A stretch of 64,000 nucleotides of DNA. Origin: Ypsolopha sequella (lineage: Eukaryota; Arthropoda; Insecta; Lepidoptera; Ypsolophidae). Shown piece by piece: positions 22,601 to 34,600 of this stretch; positions within the stretch are counted from its first letter, which is position 1; the number at the start of each line of letters is the position of its first letter. Under the pieces are notes generated by a model. It ran no database searches. It saw only the letters and a list, made by a program, of their open reading frames with translations, and had not been told where the DNA came from. Made by a program: the position numbers and the translations under genes. The stretch is from contig OW204009.1 in the NCBI GenBank assembly GCA_934047225.1, forward strand, positions 16,318,898-16,382,897. Direction: 5' to 3'.

Positions 22601-25600
22601 TTTGAAACCTACTCTATGCAAATAGATCGATGCTCTATTGTTTCCTTGGATCCTTGCGATTCTCCTTAAAAGCAGTAACAGAACTTATAGCAGGAATAGG
22701 TATTTAAGTTTCAATCCGCGGTTGCTAGCGTCCTTGGAACTGTTTGTGCCGGATAACTATCTTCGTGCGAGATATCATAAGTTGTTTTGCGTGCAACATG
22801 CGCGCTCTAATGTTCTTAAAGAGTCACCTGTTGTAAAGGCACTCCATCTTTTCAACAGAATCGACAACCTTACGGATACCGATTTGTTTAGTTGTTCTTT
22901 GACGGAGTTCGCAAAAACTGCTTTAACCCTTTAAAGGGCATAAGGTTTTCGCATGAAATATTGAAGTCATAAATGATTTCATTATAAATTTAAAGTAATA
23001 AATAAATTTATGAAAACGGAAATCACAATATATTTTGGTACCATGTCAATAATTAGTGCGAGTATGTAAAAAATAAGAAGAAAAACAAAATATATTACCA
23101 GTTAAGGTAGAAAAAAATTTATGGGAAAAATATTCCCTCTGCCTTAGAAAGGGTTAAATATAATTTGTAACCAATCGCATTAGGTTAGCCTGTAAGGATT
23201 GCGTAGTATGAAATGTAAATGTAAATTAAAAAAACTAAAAAAAAAAAAACTCACCTATATGCCAGCATCTCACTCTCCGTCATACTTTCTGACACGTAAC
23301 CACACTTCTTGTCGTCCCCAACATCGGGCTTGGACGTTGTGATCACTGTCTCCACCTTGTTGTTCGATAATGAACTGTAACGCAAGGGGATAGAGGTTAG
23401 ATTGTGATGTTGATAGATAAAAGTGGACGTTTTGATCACTGTCTCCAACGTGTTGTTCGATAATGAACTGTAACGCAAGGGGATAGAGGTTAGATTGTGA
23501 TGTTGATAGATAAAAGTGGACGTTGTGATCACTGTATCCACCTTGTTGTTCGATAATGAACTGTAACGCAAGGGGATAGAGGTTAGATTGTGATGTTGAT
23601 AGATAATGGTGTACGTTGTGATCACTGTCTCCACCTTGTTGTTCGATAATGAACTGTAACGCAAGGGGATAGAGGTTAGATTGTGATGTTGATAGATAAA
23701 AGTGGACGTTTTGATCACTGTCTCCAACTTGTTGTTCGATAATGAACTGTAACGCAAGGGGATAGAGGTTAGATTGTGATGTTGATAGATAAAAGTGGAC
23801 GTTGTGATCACTGTCTGCACCTTGTTGTTCGGTAATGAACACCGAGAGAGCACTGCTGTGGGACATAGCCCCCGGCTCATCCAAGCTCTCCAACACGGGC
23901 ACATACCTGATAGACACTTCGAGTGAGGGTCGCTCCGAGAGGGCACTGCTCGTGACCACTATGTGCGACATGGCCCCCGGCTCATCCAAGCTCTCCAACA
24001 CCGGCACTGGAAGTGGTAAAGTCTAAGTGCTTCACATAGCGTAGAAATGAAATTATATGAAAAATATTTATTTATATAATGTAGGTATATCAGATACACT
24101 TATTACGGGTCGGTTTTAATGTAATATAATTAAATAATCTATGTCTATACCTCTAGGTAATAGTTTTGTATAATAAATAATAATATGGGGAAATACATCA
24201 AAAAAGGATTAGGTTTACATCCATCCATCCATCAGCCCGTATTCGTCCACTGCTGGACATAGACCTCCCCAATATTACGCCACTCTTGGCGGTCCTCAGT
24301 CATCCTCATCCAGCCGCCACCCGCAACGTCCTTCAGATCGTCAGTCCAGCGGCCACGAGGGCGGTCTACGCTACGCTTTGCTGTACGTGGTCTCCATTCC
24401 AATTGAAAATATTAGAATAAATAATATTATAAATATAAGAATATATAATGCAATACATATAATAAATATATGCCTAACTCCGCCCATTCGATTAGTCTTG
24501 CTAAGGAGAGGAACAAGAAACTTAGCAAGATCATGTCTTTTATTTTTGTTACAGACAAATGTGTACAAAGTTAAAAAGTAAGCCTATACTTTAATTGAAT
24601 AATGAGATAAAAAATACATGACAGGAGAAATGTATGTCATGAAGGAAACAGAAGTATAATACCCTGTCCCAAATAATACATCTGCTTTTAAAAAAAAATA
24701 TATACATTTTGTTTTTTTGCGATTAAAACTAAATTATTTGTAGTGAACCAATAAAACCCCGTGATAGAGTTGTATTCGCGTCCTCAAGGATATCTTTACG
24801 TTTATTCACTTTAAAAATAAGTGACTTGTCGTCTGCGAATAGTACTATCTTAGGTAAGTCTTCAACTAAATAAAGAAGATCATTTATGTAAATGAAAAAC
24901 AACAAGGGCCCCAATATGGAACCCTGCGGGACACCCAATTTATCTAATCTAATTAGACCTTGAGATTGATTAATTTGATCTTCAGTGACGTCATCACCAC
25001 ATTTCCATAGACATATTTTATTTATCTTGAATGCATCCTAAAGTCTCAAGTACCTATTCAACCTAATCTGATGACGTAACTTCCTGTAAATACTAAAAAC
25101 GGTTTAAAGGTATGATGAAAAATATATTGAAATTACCTACCTAAACTGACCTATTTATTAATGAATTTATTATTTTAAGTTGAAAAACGATTCCTCATAC
25201 AAATTCAAAATAGTGTCTGTGTAGAGATTTGTTACAGTAATATATATAATCGGGTCTACCGCGATCAATTTTTACCTTTTTTACGAAAAGGGGACGCCCG
25301 ACGTTTCGAGACAGTTGCATGTCTCGTGGTCTACGGGAAACTGGCAAGTATGGCGAGGCGCAGTGATGAGATGCAGGTGACGACCGAAGTATTTTCCTTG
25401 TACCCGCAAAAACACTTTAGTCTTTAAAATTAATTGTTATCTTATTCACGCACGGCACACAACACTCACAGTATCCGGAGATGCACTAAGAGAAGAAACC
25501 CGCGATTTAAAAGCAAAGATTGAAGCACTTAAATCACTCCGTGAAAACAAAGAAATTTTAGTGTTAAAATCGGATAAGGGAAACGCTACTGTCGTAATGA

Positions 25601-28600
25601 ATACTGCTGACTATGATGAAAAGATACAAGTTTTGTTGAGTGACAAAAATGTGTACAAACCAGTGACGTACAATCCAACAGCCAGGGTTAATCGACATAT
25701 ACGTTCCTTGATTAAAAACCATGAGGACCTCTTCACTGAAGATGAATTTCAAAATCTACACAGACCGAAAAACGTTCAGAAACCTAAACTTTATGGTCTG
25801 CCGAAAGTACATAAATCCAACGTGCCCCTACGTCCAATCGTGAGTCAGATTTGTTCACCCACGTATGATTTAGCGAAACATGTTGCGGGAGTACTGCAGA
25901 CACTAGTTGGTAAAACTTCGTCTTACGTGAAAGATTCTCGCCATTTCGTAGATATTGCCAAGAATTTGAAACTGGAACCGAATGAGATTATGATAAGTTT
26001 CGATGTGGAATCCCTTTTCACTAACGTTCCAATCAAAGAGTGTCTTGATGTTATCAGACAAAAATTGAGGATGAACAATCTGTCAGAAGAATACATTGTT
26101 TTGCTACAGCGTTGCTTGGATGGCAACTACTTCCTTTACCAGGGTCAATATTTTCTCCAGATAGATGGTGTGGCGATGGGAAGTCCTGTGGCTCCGGTGC
26201 TCGCCAATATCTGGATGGAATATTTTGAGGAGGAGGCTTTACGTACCGGTCCCTCAACAATCAGACTCTGGAAGAGATATGTTGATGACGTATTTAGCAT
26301 TCTCAAGGGGGGTAACGAGGAAGCAAAACAGTATGCAGATCATCTTAACTCCATCCATCCAAAAATAAACTTTACGTATGAGATGGAATGTGACAGAACT
26401 TTGGCATTTCTTGATGTCAAATTAATGGTGAGATCTGATGGTTCTCTGGCCCACACTGTATATCGAAAACCAACACACACAGATAGATACCTGCACGCCT
26501 CTTCACACCACCATCCTCGTCACATCCAATCCGTCATGACATCACTAACAAACAGAGCACATGATCTCTGTGACCCTGACCATCTTAAGGATGAGCTGTC
26601 ACATGTTCAGGAGGTACTCAGACAAAACGGATATCAGATGAAGAGGCGACATCCAAGACCAAAAAAGGAAAAGTGCCCTGAGGTTAACAGAAAACCAGCG
26701 TTTATGCCCTATATCAAAGGTATTACGGATAAGATTGGAACAGCATTAAATAAATACTCCATTAAGACTGTATATACTCCGTTATCCAAAGTGGCAAGCC
26801 ATTTACGCACACCAAAGGATGTGATTCCTTTTCAAAATCCAGGTGTCTATAAGATAAAATGCAGCTGCGGAAGTTCCTACATTGGCCAAACAAAACGTAG
26901 CGTACAGGAAAGGGTCAAGGAACACATAGCAGCTGTGAAAAACCGGCAGATGTACAAATCAGCGATAGCAGAACATCTTTTAGAATCCGGGACCAACCAC
27001 TGGATAGAACTGCATAACCCGAAAATTCTCTCCACCGATCGCCATTACTACCCTAGAATTGTGCGTGAAGCGATTGAAATCAAGAAACATCCAAATAATT
27101 TCAATAGGGAAGATGGTTTCAAATTGTCTCCCACATGGAGTCCAGTCATCGGGAAATTTAAATCGCGGGTTTCTTCTCTTAGTGCATCTCCGGATACTGT
27201 GAGTGTTGTGTGCCGTGCGTGAATAAGATAACAATTAATTTTAAAGACTAAAGTGTTTTTGCGGGTACAAGGAAAATACTTCGGTCGTCACCTGCATCTC
27301 ATCACTGCGCCTCGCCATACTTGCCAGTTTCCCGTAGACCACGAGACATGCAACTGTCTCGAAACGTCGGGCGTCCCCTTTTCGTAAAAAAGGTAAAAAT
27401 TGATCGCGGTAGACCCGATTATATATATTATAATGTGTACAAAACGCGAGAGTTTAAAGTTATATATTGTTACAGTAACTTGAAATATGAAATGAACTTT
27501 ACTGACACGGGCATGTTTTTTTTTTCCTTACCCTGTCAGGTAAAGCTACTGTCAATATTCGCTAGACAAATTCTGTATCTAATACAAGTTTTAACCCCTA
27601 AACTACCAACCTTCCAATATCTCCCCATTCATACCATCCAGGTCGATATTCTCCCGTACCACCTGCGCCACGTCGAAAGCCTCATTCTTCACCCCCTCCC
27701 CTTCCATCAGCTGCGTGTACTGGGTCCACACTGGTTCCCCAGCCGTGTACTCGAAGAAGATCTTGTCGTAGTCAGTCTTGATGACCGCCTCGAGCGGAGA
27801 CAGGGTCTGCGCTATGTATGTGTGCTCCAGAGACTGGGGATGGAAAACATACAAACATATACTCACGCCTGTCTCCTAGAAAAAAAATTCTGGTCGTCAC
27901 CATGAAGTAGTGGCGCTGGTATCAAGGTCATCAGGAGTGACAAGAAGATTTCAAAGAAAAAAAAAATGTTTCTCTTACGCTGGCATGTGGGGTGTCATTG
28001 TCTAGAGCTCATTAAGTAGAGTACATATATATTTTTTTTATCTTCAAACAAAGAGAAATTGGGGGTTATTAAAGTTGCCGTTTTTAGACTATTTTTGTTA
28101 CGGGGTTTATCTCAAAGGCCAAAGCAGTTAAGAATTTGAAATGTCTGTATATTTCTGTCGATTCGGCGAAACACGACTTAACTTATTTAACAGGACTAAA
28201 CTTAATTTGAGCGTTCTGTCTTTTTCTTTCCATATCGAAGAGACAAAGACAGAACGCTTAAAATAAGGTTAGTCCTGTCAAATAAGTTAAGTTGTGTTTA
28301 GCCGAATTGACACCATTATGTACCATATACTGTATTTCAACAAGAAATTTTAAAAACGCCGATTTATAATGTAGTTTTAGGGTTACGTCCCCGAATACTC
28401 AACCAACTTAATTTTGCAGTTTTTATGTCTGACAGAATTAGAGCATTACCTAAAATTAAATAAATATCTAGTTTGAAATAATTGGTCATATGTACGGAAC
28501 CCTAAAAGAGCGAGGCCCAACTCGCATTTGGCCGGTTTTTTTCATTTGCATGCGGGGTTTTTAAGATTACATAAGTTACCTACTGGAGCTACGGTTTTCT

Positions 28601-31600
28601 CAGGAGAGTGTCTTGCTATCCAGAGTGCCTTAAGAGCGCACCGAGCTTTTTACACACACAAACACGTTGTTATAAACCTTGTTTGAAGTAATAAACACTT
28701 AAATTAAAATCTGGGGAAATATATTGGTATTATTGGTTATATTGGGTACGATTTGATAAAGTTGGCTCAATAGAATAAATTCACAAATTTACCTCTTATC
28801 GAGTAATTTTTCCCTCTATTTCCCTACTTTTTTATATAAATAAGTAATTTGATATTATGATTAATTTACTAAACTAAAGTTCATAGACGACTGAAGCGTT
28901 TATACACAACAGTTTTTTATTTAAGAACAATATGATGAAAATAACAACGAAAAGCATTGAAAAATTGCATAAGTTTGGTTATTTTCTTTACCCTTTGCAC
29001 ATAAAGAAAAAGACAGAGACAAAGGAAAACGCTCGGTGCACCCTTAGAAAAGAAAGAAAGAAAGAAAGAAAATAAATTTATTGGCGCGTTTACAAAAAAG
29101 AAACTTATCGCTAACAGAGTAGAAAAAGGTTTACTTAAGTAGGGAGTAATCTATAGATAAAAATAACAACACGACAAAACGATGTAGCTCAGCTATGTGC
29201 CATCCAAAACATGCTTTGTTTGGCGCTGGTTTTCAGCTACCTCCGTTACCTTAGTTCGTATTTAATTGTCAGTTCAGTAATATTTTCTGACAGTTTAAGT
29301 GCAATAGAGTCCATTCGTCAAAATCCCTTCATGTACTGTGTAAGTAATTCTATATTGTGTAAAATTAAGGAACTACTTTGGTTTTGTTCCAACAATAATT
29401 CCCAAGTAACCTTGTTTTGGATTTCTGGGCATATTGGTATTGGTGGTAAAGAGAAGGCTGATTCTTTAGCTAAGGATGCTATTTCAGCGGGGGATGACAT
29501 CTTCTACCAAAACTTTTGTCAGTACCTTCTGTCCATTCCACCCAAAAAACCTTTGATAGAGTGGCAGGATGAATGGGATTACTTATTTTATTTTGATTCT
29601 AAAATTCAGCCTCAAATTCCATCCACGTTAAGGGACTCGCCCTTGTGTGACTGTGGTTTGGAGTGGGGCGTGCACAGAACTTTTTTCCGGAAAAGCAATC
29701 AGAAGGTCAAGTACGACAATAAAAAAAATAGGTATGAAAAAATTTAAATATCACTTTGAAAAAAAAAAGTTTGTATGAAAATGTCCACCCTAGGCGTCAT
29801 ACAAACTTTTTTCTTTTCAAGGTGTTATTTAAATTTATTCCTTTTTTTTTTATTGTTAATCTTGACCTTTTGATTGCTTTTCCGGAGAAAAGTTCTGTGC
29901 ACGCCTTTTGGAGGAGGGATCTTTGGATTATATATTTTTCAATTGTCAACTAAACAATAATTGTGCTCCTTTTTTTTTTTTTTTTTTTTTTTTTTTTCGG
30001 TTTATTTTTACAATAATACATTTTATAAAATTTTACAAAGATCGCCAAACTGCAATACAGTTTGTTGGCGACGCGCTTATATAATTCCGGGTATTTACTT
30101 ATGTCTAACTAATGTAACTACGAATACAGCAAAATCGCAATTTACAATCTACGAGTACATTAATTATCTACCTGTTTATTATTTTAATTTAACAATATAC
30201 TTTTGAGTTTCGGTTTAATAGTGCTTATTTTTAATTTGTTTTTATCCAGCAAGAGAGGGTAGCTGTTACATAGCTTCGGAGTCAAGTACTGTCTAGTTCT
30301 TTCCCCGTAATAATTTTTTGCTGATGGCTGTGTCAATGTACCTTTCTTAACAGATCTAGTGTAATGGCGGTGTTCTGCTGGGGTTTTGTAGTCTTGAGTG
30401 AAATATGAATCTAAAGCAATTAAGTATTTAACTTTACAGTGAACAGGAAGGATCTTACAAACTAAAAATAACTTATCATACTCACCTTTACATTTCTCTT
30501 TTGTATTTTTATCCACTAAATATTTTAATATTCTTATTTGTAAGTGTTTTATTTAGTCTAAATAAGTTTTAAATGTAAGTCCATACGAAGTTAAGCCGTA
30601 ACTTAGCAATGAGTCAGCAAGAGCATGGTAAACAATGTACAGGGTGCGTTTATTTAATATCCTATTCAGGTGGTAGAATTGGCCGAGTACTGATCTTAAT
30701 CTATTGCTTACTTCATTAATATGTAACCTCCAATTAAAGTGTTTGTCAACTAATAAGCCCAAATATTTAAATTTTTCTACAAGTTGTATACTCTTACAAG
30801 TACATGTTTGTTTATTTTTGTGAAAGCATTCATACGTGTGACCTATTATATTTATTTCCGAAGAGCAAATTTTTTTGGCTTTTTTATTATATGGAGAATA
30901 TATATGTATACATTTAGTTTTATCGATATTTAAAATAATTCCATTATCATGTGCCCATTTAGATATATTTTCAAAGTCCACCTGTACATTGCTGACCATG
31001 TCTGCCATATCCTGACCGGCGTAAAGCAGGCACATGTCGTCCGCGTACATGTATACCTGACAGTTATGTACCACATTCGGCACGCTGTTCACATGCATTA
31101 CGTAGCCGACTGGCCCGTACACAGACCCAGTCGGTACCCCCAAGTTGACACATGCCTCGGATCCAGCCGTCCCACCAATGGTTGTGCGTAAAGTTCTGTT
31201 AGTCAGATAGTTACGGAACCACTGATTAGTGGGCCCGCTGATACCGCATTCATCCATGGCCTGTAATAGTTGCTCATGATCCAGAGTGTCGAACGCTTTT
31301 TTAAAATCTATAAATAGGGCTAGTACCTGCTTCCCACCGCCAAGATTCGTATTAACATAATTTGTAAACTGAGCGAGGGCCGTTGCCGTACTTCGACCTT
31401 TTCTAAACCCGTGTTGGGCTTGTGATAATACATCGTGTTGTTCTAAAAAGGTGCTAACCTGCTTTATAATAACTTTTTCTATAATTTTATTGATGACTGA
31501 CAAGATAGCAATGGGCCTGTAATTTGTATATTCCAAATGGCTACCTTGTTTAAATATCGGTCTTATTAATGCCTTTTTTAGCGTATCAGGATATATACCT

Positions 31601-34600
31601 TCATTAATGCATAAGTTTATAAATTTCGCTAGAATTTTACTTATACCTGTTTTTACATATTTTATATCTTGAACCCTAATTTTGTCTATACCGGGTGCCT
31701 TTTCACAGCTCAGTTTATCAATTATTTTTTCAACTGTATATGCACTTACCTTCCTAAATCTAAAAGACACATCACTTTTATTAATGTAGGTATTTCGGTC
31801 TAAAAACTTTTTATTACAGTTATGCTTAATACTTTGAATTTCTTGGGTAAATGTTTTTGAGAAGTTATTACAAATATTTTGTACATTGTCTGTTTTTCCT
31901 AAGTATTTCATCACGGTACTATCCAGACTACTTTTTTTTCGACCCAGCCACTTATTAATGCTACACCAAATTCTTCTAAAATCACCATCACATTTTTTAA
32001 GTTCCTCCTGTCTATACCTATTCTTGGCATCATTTATAATTTTATTTACTTTATTTCTGTATCGCGTGTACTCTAATCTATGATTCATATTATAAGGAAA
32101 CTTTTTCCACGTTCTAAACAACTCATCTCTTCGTTCGATCATTTTAACTAACTGCTTATTTATCCAAGGTTTAGAGTCTCTTTTACTGCTTTGTTTTATT
32201 TCAATAGTCGCTTCATTATAGATGTTGCCAAACAATAAAGCGAGCTTTTCATACAATGTAATGGGACACTCGATCAACGATAACTCATCCCAGTCTAACA
32301 GATCCAACTTTTGTTTAACTAATTTATTAGATATCGCATACCTTGTTGCGGTTGCATCGGGGTTGTTATCGTCCGGCAAAAGGTGTAATCTGATTCCTAC
32401 CATGTGGTGATCCGATAACTTGCAGGTGAGCATGTGTGCGTGAGCGCGTGTCGCTCTGCGCCGGCGCACCCACACATGGTCAATACATGAGATCTGCAGC
32501 ACTCCATCGACGATCGCCTCGCGCGTTCTCTCGCTTGTAGGTATTGCACACTGCAGGCCGTGTTCACACATCATGTTTTTGTATTTGGAGATAGTCACGT
32601 TAATTTTATCACCCAACATGTCCAAATTTGTATCCCCAATCACAACTACATCATCATTGGATTGTATCTTTTTAAGAAGAATATTCATTTCTTTTATAAA
32701 TCTTAATTTGTTTGTGTTAGGTGGCCTGTACGTTGCTATAATATGAAGTGTGTTTTTGTCAGTCTTTAATTTTCCGTGCAGTGTTTCCGAAGCTGAGGTC
32801 TCAATTATATCTGCAGTAAAGTTCAAATTTTCTTTTACGTATATCAGTACTCCTCCTCCCTTTCGTTCTTCTCTAGTATTTGAATGTAGATTGTATCCCG
32901 TAATTGAATACATTGGCAACTCTTCTTCTTTTACGTTTACTTCAGATAAAATTATAATATTAATCTTCTCTCTACATTGATTTAGTAGCACAAGCAGCTC
33001 ATTAAATTGTTTTCTAAGCGACCTGATATTTAAATGTACTATGTCTATTTCTTTTTTCTTAGTGTTAATATTTTGACTCCATAACATTATGTTTTCATAT
33101 CTAATAAATTCAATATCTTCATCTATAAAGTCTAATGATTCGTTCATGTCTGAGCAGTAAGAATAAGAAATCACGTAGTGTGAACACGCAGTACTAGCGC
33201 TTATGCTATTTACTCCGCTGATACTTCAATACTTTTAATTAATGATTTAATATCTTCCTCGCACCTAATACTGTAAATTCTCTTCTCTAACTCGCTCTTC
33301 TTCACCAGGATACAGGAGTTTTGGACCCAGATAAAGTTATATGAGTATAAAGTTATCCTATTTATCCTTCTCTATTAGATTACATATAATATATTCCTTC
33401 CTGCCAATATGATATTTATTGTCAACTCCTAATAAAGAAGAAATATCCTTGCCAAGTTTATTCACATTAATAATATTAAAGTATAATAACTAATAATGTA
33501 TAATTTATTTTTCTTGTGTTCTCTTGTGAAGTTTTACATAAGTATTTTTTGTTTGTCTTGTTTCAGGTACTTTGAAGGCAATATTTTTAGAATTTATTTA
33601 TTTATTTCTTTATTTTCAACATTATACCGTGATGGCTCTACTACGTTTGCTTTAGACAGAATCTTAAATTGATCTGTGGCAAAATGGTGCATTTAAGAAG
33701 TGACCGTAGCCAGAAAAACACAAAAAAAAAGAAAAAGAAGAGAAAGACAGTACAGAAAGTACACACCTCCTGTCCCCGACTGAGAGCCAGCATTTGGAGC
33801 TGTTCCTGAGCATTGTGGACTTGATGCTTGAACCGCACCAGCTTCTTCATCACTGCGGAGCACTCCCAGCAGATCAGGTGCTCGATGTCCGACAACGGAT
33901 CTCCGTACTGGAAATACAATGTTGCATGTTATTGATCCCTTGTGTGGTATTAATGGTGGTTCGAACATCTCGACCAATAACCTGGAGGTTACAGGTTTAA
34001 ATCCAGTATGACCATATTTGTATTCAGTCTGCATGCTTCAGAAAGCACATTAAGCTGTTTGTATTTGTGCTTTAAGTACAGGGATAGGACTTACTAATCC
34101 AATCACACTGGGGACTAATAATCGTCGGTGAACCAGGGGTGCATGAGCGTGGATTGTGACTTGCATCCCTCAGGGATTAATATCTTGTTTTTGTTGCTTT
34201 GGCCCAAATTAATAGGATAACAAAAAAACCATTTCTAAACATAGTACAGAGCTCCTACATAAAAGTATCCTTGTTATAGGACCTAAAATATATAATAAAA
34301 TACCAAATAATTGTAAGGAATTAAATTTAAATTTATTCAAGAATAAACTATTTAATTTATTAGATAATAAATGTTATTATAAGACAAATGACTTCCTGAA
34401 TGATGATATAATCTAATTTATTAATTTCAATTTTAAGTTTATTATTAGATTTTGTGATAATTTCTGTTTAATTTAATGTTATATTTAATTAGATAATTCT
34501 AAGACTAACACTTGGACATATTTTAAATGAATTTTCTTTTTCTTTTTAATGTGTACATATTCATATGCTTTTGGGCAGACTGTAGCGAACTAAAAATAAT

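Larger units (their letters stand above)
29972..33640 (-). mobile_element. CR1/jockey-like LINE, nearly full coding region
   Basis: Minus-strand element: ORF1 remnant (33200-33640), ORF2 (33174 to 30184 with one stop), 3' UTR and a 26-base poly(A) tract (T-tract 29972-29997 on plus). 5' truncated. Lies in intron 2 of gene B in the same orientation as the gene. Confidence 0.85.

Noticed and set aside
23251..24007. One uninterrupted exon across the 93-bp array
   Set aside because: The frame of exon 4 ends in a stop at about 23270, before the donor; only removal of the 532-base interval joins exon 4 to the zinc-finger frame.
27225..27430. Hammerhead ribozyme in the Penelope-like terminus
   Set aside because: A hairpin followed by GAAAC is present (27341-27367), but I could not find the CUGAUGA core before it. 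A covariance-model search would decide.
29211..29747. Host RNase H gene
   Set aside because: The domain order and truncation at both ends fit a LINE fragment; no start region or splice sites of a host gene.
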